Shown piece after piece: positions 16,515-25,986 of a stretch of 64,000 bases of DNA. The stretch lies in NCBI GenBank assembly GCA_964491515.1, contig CAZBGQ010000005.1, forward strand, positions 1 to 64,000, given 5' to 3'. Position 1 is the first letter of the stretch, and each line of letters opens with the position of its first letter. A program made the position numbers and the translations under genes. The notes beneath the pieces are model-generated. The model was given only the letters and a program-made list of their open reading frames with translations, was not told the DNA's origin and ran no database searches. The stretch is from CAZBGQ01 sp964491515 (GTDB taxonomy: Bacteria; Patescibacteriota; Gracilibacteria; UBA1369; UBA12473).

Positions 16515-18295
16515 TTCCTCTCATGCTCAGTGAGGAAACGTTTTCGTAGACGAACACGAGTGGGCGTGATTTCAACGTACTCATCGTCCTTGATGTATTC
16601 AATCGCCTTTTCGAGGGTCATGGGAACAATAGGAGTTAGGTTGAGCGCCTCATCCGCACCAGAAGAACGTACATTCGTGAGCTGCTTATTTTTGGTAGGA
16701 TTGACCGTTAAATCGGTGCCTTGGTTGTGTTCTCCGATGATCATGCCTTCGTAAACCTCGGTGGCGGCTCCAATGAAGAGCGGCCCACGTTCCTGAAGTT
16801 TCCAGAGTGAAAAAGCCATGGTGGCTCCGGTGATACCAGAGATCATGGAACCAACTGTGCGTTTTTCGATAGACCCCATATGCGGAGCAAAGTGCTCAAA
16901 TGAGTGATAAAGCGTACCTTCTCCACGAGTGAGTAGAAGAAAAACTCCACGGAATCCTAATAATCCTCGGGTTGGAATTTCAAACTCCAGCAAGGTGTTT
17001 CCATTTTCAGATTTCATATTTTGCATGATCCCTCTACGGCCACTCATAGCCTCGATGATCGTGCCAGACATAGCATCGGGGACATTGATGACTGCCATCT
17101 CAATGGGTTCGCACTGGACGCCATCGATTTCTTGCATAATGACTTCAGGTTGAGAAATCTGAAGCTCAAACCCTTCACGACGCATTGTTTCAATCAATAC
17201 CGCGATGTGCATTTCTCCGCGGCCAAATACTTTGATTGCATCACTGTTTGGAATGGGCTCAATCTTTAGTCCGACATTTGTTTCCAACTCCTTTTCTAAT
17301 CGATCCTTAATATGACGTGTTGTAACAAAAGATCCTTCGCGCCCAGCAAAAGGGGAGTCATTCACCATGAACGTGATCGCCAAAGCAGGCGGATCAACCT
17401 TAATGGCCGGCAGTGATTCGGTGGTCTCATCATTGGTGATGGTTTCTCCTACATAAATTTCAGGCAGTCCGGCAATAGCTACCATGTCTCCAGCACGTGC
17501 CTCTTCAACTTCATAGCGTTCCATCCCTTCAAAGGCAAAAATCTTAGTGACCTTACCAGTGTATTTTTCTCCACCTGGCCTAAGGACCGTGACCGATTCA
17601 TTTGTTCTAAGTACACCCTCGTAGACGCGTCCGATCGCAAGTCGTCCCAAGAAATTGTCGTATTTCAATGTTGCTGGTTGCATTCGGAATGGTGCTTCTG
17701 TATTGCTTTCGGCCGGCTTAACATTCTCAAAAATGAAGTCGATCAGAGGAGTGATATCTTTGTGTTCATCGTCCAGCTCTCGAATGGCAATGCCATCTCT
17801 CGCGATCGTATAAAGATAAGGGAAGTCCAACTGTTCATCTGTGGCTCCGAGTGTGCCAAACAGATCAAAAGTTAAATCAACCACTTCATCAGGGCGAGCC
17901 ATGGGTTTGTCGATTTTGTTGATAACAACCAATACTTTATGTCCAAGTTCAAGAGATTTCTTCAAAACAAACTTAGTCTGAGGCATGGGACCTTCATAGG
18001 CATCCACTACCAAGATAACGGCATCCACTGTTCGGAGCACACGTTCAACTTCCGATCCGAAGTCTGCATGTCCGGGAGTGTCTACAATATTTATTTTTTT
18101 CCCATCATGAGTGATGGCCGCATTTTTCGCATAAATAGTAATTCCACGTTCTTTTTCCTGGTCATTGCTATCCATCGCACGTTCCTCCAATCCTTTGTGC
18201 TCATCAAAGCTGTCGCTCGATTTCAAAAGCGCATCCACCAACGTCGTTTTTCCATGATCCACATGGGCCACAATCGCAACATTAAAAATTTCCAT
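16502..18295 (-). CDS. typA: Ribosome-associated GTPase TypA/BipA
   Basis: This 597-residue translational GTPase has full-length family organisation. G1 is AHVDHGKTTL, and the switch region contains RGITIYAKNA. G3 is DTPGHADFGSEVERVL, G4 is NKIDKP, and domains II, III and V are followed by the TypA-specific C-terminal domain (LTNVRSSGADEAL, ending in a basic tail). It binds the ribosome and helps assembly and translation under stress such as cold. The convergent end lies beside the damaged homopolymer region, but the reading frame itself is intact. A DEAD-box helicase lies upstream in the same direction. Confidence 0.96.
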
Positions 18296-18359
18296 AATAT
18301 CTTTTTTAGGGTCAAATCCCGGAGAGTCTAACCGGGTTAATAGGTTTGCGCAACATCAC

Positions 18360-20129
18360 TTAGCTTCGGCGTCCACGATGGCCACCAGATCGACCTCGGT
18401 AACCACCACCGCTTTTCCCACGATAGCCACCACCGCCGCTTCTGCCTCCGCCATATCCACCGCCACCTCCACCACCGCGTCGTCGTCCTCCGCCTCCGGA
18501 ACCACGAGTAGATTGAAGTCCGGTTGCCTCACAAGTAACCTTTACGGGCTTGTCGTCCATAGTGGCGCGACCAAAACAGTCCAGCACTTTATTTTTTAAA
18601 CGTTCATCTGCCTCAAAAGTTGTGTGGTCATTGCCTAACTCAATGTTCCCCAATTCAATGCCTTTTAGCTCATTTTGGCTATTTACGAAATCAAAGAATT
18701 CCTTCATGTCCAATCCAGCATTTCGTCCTGCATTGATCTTGAATCGTGCAAATAGAATCGAAGAAGTAGAGCGTGATTCTCTCTCATTGCCGCCAGCACG
18801 CACATTGGTATTTAAGTCGGGCGCATTTTGGTAATGATCAATGAATCGGTTGAATTCTTCAGAAACGAACCTCTTAATAAGCTCATCACGATCCATTTCT
18901 TCAAATTTTTTGGTGATCAAGCTTAAATATTTTTCAATCTGAGCCTCATTGACATCAATATTGCAGACTTTATCAACAAGATTAAATAGTTGTTTTTCAC
19001 ATACATCATCTCCGGTAGGGATACGCGCTTTTTCAAATGTTTTGCCCACTTTGCTTTCCAGCATTCGAATTTTATGTCGCTCGCGAAGGTTCACAATAAC
19101 AAGAGAGATACCACTATTGCTGGCACGACCTGTACGTCCACTGCGATGAACATACGCCTCAGCTTTGTCAGGTGGGTTGTAGTTGATAACATGCGTCAAA
19201 GCATCCACATCAATTCCACGTGCTGCTACATCAGTGGCCACAAGTAGTTGAATTTTTTTCTTACGAAACCGCTCCATCACACTGGTTCGTTGACTCTGTG
19301 AAATTTCTCCATGAATCGGTTCGGCCGAGTAGTGATCTTGAATTAGTTTGTCAGCAACTTGCTGAGTTTCACGGCGAGTTCTACAGAAAACAATCCCATG
19401 AATATCTGGATTTGAATCTGCAATACGGCGAAGCGCTTGATAACGATCTTTCTCATGAACCACATAATAGAAATGGTGGACATTGTCGGCACCCTGATTC
19501 TTGTTCCCAACACTGATATCTTCCGGCTTATTCATGTAGTTGCTTGCAATGCGTCGAACCTGCTTATTCATAGTCGCTGAAAAGAGCAAAACCTGTTTTT
19601 CGGCAGGAGTATTTCCTAAAATTTCATCCAGTTCATCCTTGAATCCCATATCGAGCATTTGGTCGGCTTCATCTAAAATGAGCCACTGAATAGCTCCAAC
19701 TTTCAAAACGCGTCGTTTGATCATGTCGTTCACACGCCCAGGAGTTCCAACCACGATTTGCGGCTTCTTCTTCAAGGCACGAATCTGTCGTTCAATGCTA
19801 TCTCCTCCATAAACCGCCACCACAGAAACGGTGGGTAAATATTTAATGTAAGTCTTGATATCACTGGCAATTTGAATGGCCAGCTCACGAGTAGGACAGA
19901 GAATCAACGATTGAATTGCTTCCTCATTGTCGTCTAGTTGTTGAATAACAGGTAAAGAAAAGGCCGCTGTCTTACCGGTTCCGGTTTGGGCCATGGCAAT
20001 CAAGTCTTGGTCAGAATTGATCAAATGAGGAATGGCTTTGCTCTGAATAGGGGTGGGGGTCTCGAAGCCAATGTCGCCTAGCGCTTGCAGGATCATAGGG
20101 TTCAAACCGAGGTCTTTGAATGCAGTCAT
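18360..20129 (-). CDS. DEAD-box RNA helicase with DbpA-type RNA-binding domain and Gly/Arg-rich tail
   Basis: This 589-residue protein has all the helicase motifs. They are the Q motif (PTPIQSKAI), Walker A AQTGTGKT, PTRELA, TPGR, DEAD in LILDEADQMLDMGF, SAT, RGIDVD and HRSGRTGRA. Residues about 460-545 (ILFARFKINAGRNAGLDMKE) fit the DbpA/CsdA-like RNA-binding domain. The last 45 residues are an RGG/Gly-rich low-complexity tail typical of DeaD-type helicases. It probably unwinds structured mRNA or rRNA, especially in the cold. The RRM protein is encoded divergently about 300 bases away, which supports a shared RNA-chaperone role. Confidence 0.93.
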   Translation of the reverse strand: MTAFKDLGLNPMILQALGDIGFETPTPIQSKAIPHLINSDQDLIAMAQTGTGKTAAFSLPVIQQLDDNEEAIQSLILCPTRELAIQIASDIKTYIKYLPTVSVVAVYGGDSIERQIRALKKKPQIVVGTPGRVNDMIKRRVLKVGAIQWLILDEADQMLDMGFKDELDEILGNTPAEKQVLLFSATMNKQVRRIASNYMNKPEDISVGNKNQGADNVHHFYYVVHEKDRYQALRRIADSNPDIHGIVFCRTRRETQQVADKLIQDHYSAEPIHGEISQSQRTSVMERFRKKKIQLLVATDVAARGIDVDALTHVINYNPPDKAEAYVHRSGRTGRASNSGISLVIVNLRERHKIRMLESKVGKTFEKARIPTGDDVCEKQLFNLVDKVCNIDVNEAQIEKYLSLITKKFEEMDRDELIKRFVSEEFNRFIDHYQNAPDLNTNVRAGGNERESRSTSSILFARFKINAGRNAGLDMKEFFDFVNSQNELKGIELGNIELGNDHTTFEADERLKNKVLDCFGRATMDDKPVKVTCEATGLQSTRGSGGGGRRRGGGGGGGYGGGRSGGGGYRGKSGGGYRGRSGGHRGRRS

Positions 20130-20319
20130 ACAGATGTTTAATAAGTTTGAGGCTGAAGATTAGCATATATATATAAAAAAGCAACAGAAAAGCCCTTTTG
20201 GCAAGCAGGACATAAGCAGGATTTATTATTTAAAATGAAAAACACAGTGGAGTGCTTGTCATTATGGGGTTTTTCATCATCGGATGCTCGAAGTATTTTT
20301 TAGTAATTCGAAAAAAGAC

Positions 20320-20348
20320 TTTACAGAAAAGCAAAACTACTGAATAAT
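20320..20348 (+). promoter_or_regulatory. Predicted promoter of the RRM gene
   Basis: TTTACA (20320-20325), 17-base spacer, AATAAT (20343-20348). The implied leader is about 75 bases long. The rest of the 301-base divergent region between the helicase and this gene is AT-rich; I see no other gene in it. Confidence 0.5.
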
Positions 20349-20389
20349 ACTCGCGTTAGTAAGTACATCAGTTCAAAGGGTTTCCTAGG

Positions 20390-20413
20390 ATTAGATGCTT
20401 ACATTCATCTAAT
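20390..20413 (+). promoter_or_regulatory. Leader hairpin before the RRM gene
   Basis: ATTAGATG and CATCTAAT form a perfect 8-base-pair stem with an 8-base loop, 17 bases before the ATG. It could be a thermosensitive or autoregulatory element, since the encoded protein binds RNA. Confidence 0.4.
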
Positions 20414-20430
20414 TCTTTAACCCCATTAAG

Positions 20431-20688
20431 ATGAACAACAAATTATTCGTAGGCGGAATCGCCTGGGCCACAACTAACGAAAGTCTCCGAGAGGCTTTTG
20501 AACAAGCTGGTACAGTTGAAGACGCAACTATCCTCACAGATCGCGACACTGGTCGCTCTCGTGGATTCGGTTTTGTGACTATGTCTTCCGAGGCAGAAGC
20601 ACAAGCTGCTATCGAAATGTGGGACGGTAAGGAACTTGATGGCCGAGCTATCAAGGTCAATGTTGCCAAACCACGTGAGGAAAGGTAA
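20431..20688 (+). CDS. Small RRM RNA-binding protein
   Basis: This 85-residue protein is a single RNA recognition motif. RNP2 is KLFVGGI at residues 4-10 and RNP1 is RGFGFVTM at about 45-52, with aromatic residues in the RNA-contacting positions. It resembles the cold-induced Rbp proteins of cyanobacteria and other bacteria in length and layout, without a glycine-rich tail. It has its own promoter, a structured leader and a strong terminator, so it is a single-gene unit. A DEAD-box helicase is encoded divergently; both probably remodel RNA. Confidence 0.93.
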   Translation: MNNKLFVGGIAWATTNESLREAFEQAGTVEDATILTDRDTGRSRGFGFVTMSSEAEAQAAIEMWDGKELDGRAIKVNVAKPREER

Positions 20689-20708
20689 TTTCATCCTCAT
20701 AAAGAAAA

Positions 20709-20731
20709 GGGCCCCGAAAGGGGCTCTTTTT
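20709..20731 (+). terminator. Rho-independent terminator after the RRM gene
   Basis: GGGCCCC, loop GAAA, GGGGCTC, then five T. The stem is seven pairs including one G-T. Confidence 0.9.
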
Positions 20732-20752
20732 GATGCAATAAACAGTAAAGGC

Positions 20753-20781
20753 TTGACAAAAATACAAAAAAAGCATAAATT
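20753..20781 (+). promoter_or_regulatory. Predicted promoter of the 301-aa orphan
   Basis: TTGACA (20753-20758), 17-base spacer, TAAATT (20776-20781), 27 bases before the ATG at 20808. Confidence 0.6.
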
Positions 20782-20807
20782 TACAGCCTTGTTTTTACTT
20801 CATCTCT

Positions 20808-21713
20808 ATGTCAGAGCAACCAACCATCGGAAATGAAACCCCTCAGAATTTATGGGAATGGATCCAAGGTGCGCTACGAACACTAGCAACCGTACATGAG
20901 GGGACCAAAAATTTTGACCTCCTATCTCTATTTCTGAGAGGGGAGAGTCTTAGTGAAACAGCTCTATTTAGAATTCGTGAAGGCAGCATCGACATCGATG
21001 GAGAAGAGCTCATTCTTGTAAAAGATGATGAAGACCATGTTGTAAGGGAGAAATTAACCGCATTTCTGCGGGCACTTTTGGATAAGGTTACGCCGGTACC
21101 ACCACCAAGGGAGAGGCCCTCATCGGACGGATTCGATCCAAGTGAAACACCAAGAAGACCATTCCCTATAGCGCCGGACACCGATCCAGGGTTCGATGTT
21201 GTGCCGGAAGACGCAGAAGAAACCATCGATAGAATCCTAGAAGAGGTGGACAGAGGCGTGGAAGAGGCAATAAAAGCGGTAGACAGAGGCGTGGAAGAGG
21301 CTCTGAGAGATAAGGATCGAGCGGTAAAGAAGGCCCTGGACCAGTTAGAAGGGAGAACACCAAGACCGAGAGGAGAGGGCATTTCGGATCAGGATACTGA
21401 TCCAGGGGTGCCTGAAAGTCTGGACGACAAAATTGTACGATGGAGTAGAGAAATAGAAGTTCATTACAACTCCCTGACGCCAGGAGAGCAATTAGAATCA
21501 GGAGTCATGGTGGATGTAAGTAGCTTGAGCCACACAGAAAAAGCTAAACTTAAAGGCGCATTATTTTGTGCTAACTTGTTTAATACGGCAAGAGGTGAAA
21601 GAATACTTCAGCTTAAGCCTGGAGGGAGAAGAGAAACTGATGCTCAGCTTAGAGTCACAAAAGGAGGCCGGCAGCCAAGGATAGTCACCACAGTGGCTAT
21701 CAAATTGATATAG
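20808..21713 (+). CDS. Hypothetical protein with charged helical repeats
   Basis: This 301-residue soluble protein has no recognised family. A proline-rich linker (about residues 98-135) leads to a repeated charged helix with units such as EEVDRGVEEAIKAVDRGVEE. A second Pro/Asp-rich linker follows, then a C-terminal region of about 90 residues containing VMVDVSSLSHTEKAKLKGAL. The repeat could be a coiled-coil oligomerisation segment. The start follows a near-consensus promoter. The gene stands alone, like the orphans of the accessory zones. Confidence 0.65.
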   Translation: MSEQPTIGNETPQNLWEWIQGALRTLATVHEGTKNFDLLSLFLRGESLSETALFRIREGSIDIDGEELILVKDDEDHVVREKLTAFLRALLDKVTPVPPPRERPSSDGFDPSETPRRPFPIAPDTDPGFDVVPEDAEETIDRILEEVDRGVEEAIKAVDRGVEEALRDKDRAVKKALDQLEGRTPRPRGEGISDQDTDPGVPESLDDKIVRWSREIEVHYNSLTPGEQLESGVMVDVSSLSHTEKAKLKGALFCANLFNTARGERILQLKPGGRRETDAQLRVTKGGRQPRIVTTVAIKLI

Positions 21714-21793
21714 TAAATTGATGACGAGGATTAAGATTTCACAGGGAGATTTTTGCATGCTATTCTCTCACGGAAACTTTTAACCCCTCTTAC

Positions 21794-22198
21794 ATGATTC
21801 AGGACAAAATTATTCTTGCCCTACAAGATTTAGGCAAGATGAAAGACGAACTTAAGGAAGTCAAAAAAGACTTAAAGGCCGAAGAGAAAATTGGTGACGA
21901 ACAATACGACACACTTAAAAAAAGTGCCAAAGAACTCAAAGCCCAAGTAAAGGATTTTGAAGAAGAATGGACACGCGAATTGATGCAAGACGAAAACTAC
22001 AACAAGCTACGTGAAATGAAGATGGAAAAGGAGGAAGAAATGGCAGAAAAAAACGAAGAACTCTTCAGCCTCATTGCTCAATTACCCCCCAAAGCATTCG
22101 AACTCAACATGGATACCGAAGCCGGTCCCGTCCGCGTCCAGGTACAACCGGAGATGAGAGTTTACCTTAATGGAAGAGAAGAGAAGAAGAGGGCTTAA
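21794..22198 (+). CDS. Hypothetical coiled-coil protein
   Basis: This 134-residue protein is dominated by a Lys/Glu-rich helix (residues 10-90) with heptad-like spacing. It ends in a short beta-like tail (LNMDTEAGPVRVQVQPEMRV). No family was recognised. The stop overlaps the stop of the convergent Dus gene by 4 bases. Confidence 0.65.
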   Translation: MIQDKIILALQDLGKMKDELKEVKKDLKAEEKIGDEQYDTLKKSAKELKAQVKDFEEEWTRELMQDENYNKLREMKMEKEEEMAEKNEELFSLIAQLPPKAFELNMDTEAGPVRVQVQPEMRVYLNGREEKKRA

Positions 22199-23235
22199 GA
22201 CATGGCATTAATTAGCGCTTCCACCTCGGACGCGCTTTTTGCTTGCATGAGCTGACCGCGTAAAGCACGAGCTCCAGGGAATCCCTGACAATACCATGCC
22301 AGGTGTTTTCGGATGATGTCAAAATGCCAATCTGGGAATGTTTCTTCGAAGTAGTGGGAATGCTCCACGGCTGCCTGCATGAATTCCTGAGGTGTGGGGG
22401 AGTGGTCGCTGAAAAACCAAGGATTTCCAAACGTCGCGCGCCCCACCAAGACACCATCCAAACCAGGCATAGCCTCCATTCGTGAATGAGCGTCCTCCAT
22501 GGTTTTAACATCTCCATTTCCTAAGAAAAGCGTATCAGTGGGGCCGAGAACTGCTGCCGCCTTAGCAATTTCTTCCCAGTCAGAGAGGCCGCGATAGAGT
22601 TGTTTGAGCGTGCGCCCGTGCAATGTGATCGCGGCCGGTTCAACAGCCAACAGATGATTCATCCATTCTTCAGTCACCGGTTTGTCATAGCCAATACGCG
22701 TTTTAACGGAGATAGGGATTTCGTTTCGAGGCATTTGAGCGAAAGGAAGAGGACGCATGGAGTTGCATGCCTCAATAATTGCTGGGTGAACACCGGCTTT
22801 TTCAAGGGAAATGCCTTCCGCCCAGTCCCGCGCACCTCGTTGGGAAGCCTTCACAATGTCTTGGGCGAGCTCGGGAGTTCGAATGAGTCCTGCGCCGGAT
22901 CCTTGCTTCGCGACCTTATTCACTGGGCAGCCCATATTGATGTCCACTCCATCAAATCCAAGAGAGGCCAACATAACAGTGGTCGAGTAGAATGATTCCA
23001 CCTCAATCCCGAAAATCTGTGCCACCACCGGTCGCTCAGCTTCTTCATAGTGAAACGCACGCAACATGACCGTGGCCCCGCGGGCCAATCCTTCTACATT
23101 TGTGAATTCAGTGAATACCACCGATGGTTTTCCATATTTGCACACCATGTGTCGAAACGGCGCATCTGTCACGCCATCCATCGGCGCCAATCCAATAATG
23201 GGACGTTTCAAATCCGCCCAAAAGCCCAAATTCAT
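22195..23235 (-). CDS. dus: tRNA-dihydrouridine synthase
   Basis: This 346-residue FMN enzyme reduces uridine to dihydrouridine in tRNA D-loops. The TIM-barrel begins with PMDGVTDAPFRHM. The catalytic cysteine is in DINMGCPVNKVAKQGSGAGL. FMN-contacting segments PISVKTRIGYD, ITLHGRT, LGNGDVKTMEDA and GVLVGRATFGNPW are all present. The length suits DusB/DusA-like proteins; the subfamily is not decided. Confidence 0.95.
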   Translation of the reverse strand: MNLGFWADLKRPIIGLAPMDGVTDAPFRHMVCKYGKPSVVFTEFTNVEGLARGATVMLRAFHYEEAERPVVAQIFGIEVESFYSTTVMLASLGFDGVDINMGCPVNKVAKQGSGAGLIRTPELAQDIVKASQRGARDWAEGISLEKAGVHPAIIEACNSMRPLPFAQMPRNEIPISVKTRIGYDKPVTEEWMNHLLAVEPAAITLHGRTLKQLYRGLSDWEEIAKAAAVLGPTDTLFLGNGDVKTMEDAHSRMEAMPGLDGVLVGRATFGNPWFFSDHSPTPQEFMQAAVEHSHYFEETFPDWHFDIIRKHLAWYCQGFPGARALRGQLMQAKSASEVEALINAMS

Positions 23236-23340
23236 AGGTACATTTTATTTAGTGTGCAATAGCATATTTTTTATACCACATTTCCAGATTCAATTTCGAG
23301 GTCATGTCAAACGTACTGCACTGTGCAAAAGTCAGGGACA

Positions 23341-23658
23341 CTATTTTTCGCTCTCAACTTCAAATCCCGCCTTCTCCCAAGCAGCAACACCTCCTTTAAC
23401 ATTTACCACATTCGACAGGCCAAGGCCTGCTAGCGTTTTGCATCCGCGACTACTACGTCCTCCCATTTTGCAATGAGTGTAAACCGTTTCAAAACCACGA
23501 AGCCAGTCTGCCTGAACTTCCAATTCATCCAAGGAAATATTCTTGGCTCCGGGGATATGCGAATCCCGATGTTCACCTGGAGAACGCACATCAATAAGGA
23601 TGGTGGATTCAGAGTCCAGCACCAAGGAATGTAATTCTTCAACAGAGATAGATTTCAT
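23341..23658 (-). CDS. Rhodanese-like sulfurtransferase
   Basis: This 105-residue single-domain rhodanese has LIDVRSPGEHRDSHIPGAKN followed by the active-site loop THCKMGGRSSRG, with Cys in the persulfide-carrying position. It lies one base after the ATP-grasp gene stop and belongs to the glutathione-synthesis operon. Handling glutathione persulfide or other sulfane sulfur is therefore likely. Confidence 0.9.
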   Translation of the reverse strand: MKSISVEELHSLVLDSESTILIDVRSPGEHRDSHIPGAKNISLDELEVQADWLRGFETVYTHCKMGGRSSRGCKTLAGLGLSNVVNVKGGVAAWEKAGFEVESEK

Positions 23659-23659
23659 A

Positions 23660-24643
23660 CTAAAAGCCTAATGCATCCAAGACCGCGCGTCCAGTGTGAC
23701 GATTTTCCCCTTCATAGGGAAAGTCATGGAAATAAAGCACCGGATTGAAGTTCAGTTCAATGATTCCATAATCGTGCTCTCCCACAATCATATCCACCCC
23801 ACAGATACGAGCCCCTGCGGCACGAGCGGCGTTCACCGCCACTTTCTTATAACGCTCATCCATCTCATCCGTTTGATCAATGCTATCTCCACCAGTACTG
23901 ATGTTGGAATTTTCACGGAGAAAAACCTGCACGTTCTGGTCTGGCACGGAGTCAACTCCCATTCCGGCAGTACGTAAGACATCCAACTCAACGTCGCCCA
24001 ATTCAATCCGTTCAAGCGGAGTTCGGTAACCTTTGCCACGGCGAGGATCCTCGTTTTTGATGTCCACCAATTCACGAATGGTGTTTTTCCCATCGCCGAT
24101 CACATTCGCAGGAACACGATTGAGAACCGCCTCCACCTCATCATCAATCACTAGAAATCGATATTCAGGGCCCTCAATGAATTCTTCCACCACCACCGTA
24201 GTGTCATGACGAAACGCATCACGAAACGCAGCCTCAAAATAAGATTGAGGCGCCGACTCTGGAAGTAACGTAATACCAATTCCGAAGTTAGTGGTTTTTG
24301 GTTTTACCACCCAGCGTCCTGATGAAAACTGGCCATAAGCTGTTCGCGCATCAGGTTCGTTTGCGAATAAATAGCCACGAGGCACTTTGATTTTTTGCTC
24401 CTCCAAAATCTGCTTGGTTACCCACTTATTTCCCAAAATCAGGCTCACAATATACGAATCCAACGAAGTCCTAGTACCTTCCTGGATGTACTCAATGCGC
24501 TTGCCCTTAGTGAGACGAATAAACTGCGCGGCAGCATCAAGAACCTCAACGGAAACTCCGCGATCGAGGGCTTCCGCGATTACTATTTGTGTAGACAATT
24601 CAAGGTGTTCATACCCTGGTGTCTGAAAAGAAAGTGTGGACAT
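23660..24643 (-). CDS. ATP-grasp glutathione synthetase (GshF C-terminal-half type)
   Basis: This 327-residue ATP-grasp ligase resembles the second half of the bifunctional GshF enzyme. It has LELSTQIVIAEALDRGVSVE near the start, then YIVSLILGNKWVTKQILEE, KPKTTNFGIGI, the ATP-grasp core VVEEFIEGPEYRFLVIDDEV, and the metal-binding EINFNPV-like end (IIELNFNPVLYFHDFP). It probably joins gamma-glutamylcysteine and glycine. Its ATG lies inside the end of the upstream glutamate-cysteine ligase gene (35-base overlap), so the two halves of GshF exist here as separate, coupled genes. A cyanophycin-synthetase-like or other gamma-Glu-Cys ligase role is the alternative. Confidence 0.85.
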   Translation of the reverse strand: MSTLSFQTPGYEHLELSTQIVIAEALDRGVSVEVLDAAAQFIRLTKGKRIEYIQEGTRTSLDSYIVSLILGNKWVTKQILEEQKIKVPRGYLFANEPDARTAYGQFSSGRWVVKPKTTNFGIGITLLPESAPQSYFEAAFRDAFRHDTTVVVEEFIEGPEYRFLVIDDEVEAVLNRVPANVIGDGKNTIRELVDIKNEDPRRGKGYRTPLERIELGDVELDVLRTAGMGVDSVPDQNVQVFLRENSNISTGGDSIDQTDEMDERYKKVAVNAARAAGARICGVDMIVGEHDYGIIELNFNPVLYFHDFPYEGENRHTGRAVLDALGF

Positions 24644-25952
24644 CGTGTGCTTTGGTTAATCCATAATCAATAAAATCTTGGTCACCCATTTCCTCAAGAA
24701 AAACTGCCCAAGGCAGCTGGTCTGGGTGTTCACATTGATCAATATAATGGTCGATAACGTCATAATATGGCGCGCTCATTAGGCGGGCCAAAGGCCGCAT
24801 TGCATTGAGTAGAGAACAAATCTCTTCGCGCCAGGGCCCTGGTAAATCCTGACCCCGAAGCGCCACATCTTGTTGGCGATGAGTCGCAATTTCCATGTCA
24901 TGAGGAGTCATGTCGGGATTGTCGGAGAACAGACAGTACAACAAAAATAAGTGTGCAAAATGAAGCTGATTCAAATCCACACCAGACGGTTGCAGCGGAT
25001 TTACATCAAACAATCGAAGCTCAATGTAATGAACACCTCTACGCTTGAGTCCCTCAAGGAGATCTTCTTCGCCGGGGTGAGCCTTGAGGCGAATGGAGGA
25101 GTAATACTCATTAATAATCTGAAGAATGTTGTCATTGAGTTGTGGTCCCAAATCAGAATAGGGAGGATGCGGTGTGTTGACCGCCTCTTCAAGCTCAGCC
25201 ACATGGTCTTTAAATGAATTGTAGGAAACATTCATCCCGGCAGGATTTGCATAACCACAACGGCTCAGTCGGAGCGAAACCGCTTGATCACGATCTCTGG
25301 ACATCATCGGACATTGATAGGAGTCACCAAGTACCGGTGACGCTCCAAATAAATAAATCAACATCCATCTATGCCGCATGAAATTTCGTGCGATCGACAT
25401 GTACCCATTATTGATGAAATCTTGTCTCTCTAGTCCGTCTCCAAATTTTCCCCACAAGGTATCCCAAAACGCTTCAGAAAAAGAAACATTATAGTGGACG
25501 CCAGAGAGCATTTGCATGGTTTTCCCATAACGAGTGGCTAGACCTTTACGATAAAGTTCCTTCTGCTGCGCGCGCTCAGATTCACCATAGCGCGCAATCG
25601 GGATCAACGCTTCATCGGGAAGGCGGCAAGGCATACTAAATGGCCACACCAATTCTCCTTTAGGAAGATTCTGAATCACACGACGGTGAACTTTTTCCAG
25701 CGCATTCAAAGCTTGTTCAGGAGTTTCAAGTGGAGGAGTGATGAGCTCAAGTTGGCTTTCTGAGAAATCTGTGGTGATTTCTGGATCAGTGAAACTAGAC
25801 CCGAGCGAAGCAGGGTGAGGAGTGAGCGCCAAGTCCCCATTCATCAAAACACGCAGGCTTTCCTTTTCTAGTCCATGAAGCCCTTCATTCAAATGTTCAC
25901 GGTTTCCGTCAGATTCAAATAATTCAATTATTGTCTCAAAATTCCAATGCAT
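24609..25952 (-). CDS. gshA: Glutamate-cysteine ligase (GshA type)
   Basis: This 447-residue enzyme makes gamma-glutamylcysteine. The family signatures are GLEKESLRVLMNGDLALTPH, TTDFSESQLELITPP, SGVHYNVSFSE, GYANPAGMNVSYNSFKD and HYIELRLFDVNP. The length is near that of the GshA half of GshF. It is the first gene of an operon with the ATP-grasp synthetase and rhodanese. Glutathione synthesis is unusual to see in a CPR-type genome, and the overlap suggests an ancestral fused gene that split, or the unfused ancestral arrangement. Confidence 0.93.
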   Translation of the reverse strand: MHWNFETIIELFESDGNREHLNEGLHGLEKESLRVLMNGDLALTPHPASLGSSFTDPEITTDFSESQLELITPPLETPEQALNALEKVHRRVIQNLPKGELVWPFSMPCRLPDEALIPIARYGESERAQQKELYRKGLATRYGKTMQMLSGVHYNVSFSEAFWDTLWGKFGDGLERQDFINNGYMSIARNFMRHRWMLIYLFGASPVLGDSYQCPMMSRDRDQAVSLRLSRCGYANPAGMNVSYNSFKDHVAELEEAVNTPHPPYSDLGPQLNDNILQIINEYYSSIRLKAHPGEEDLLEGLKRRGVHYIELRLFDVNPLQPSGVDLNQLHFAHLFLLYCLFSDNPDMTPHDMEIATHRQQDVALRGQDLPGPWREEICSLLNAMRPLARLMSAPYYDVIDHYIDQCEHPDQLPWAVFLEEMGDQDFIDYGLTKAHDVHTFFSDTRV

Positions 25953-25986
25953 ATCGGAAGTTTATACGATATGATGAACCTCGTCT

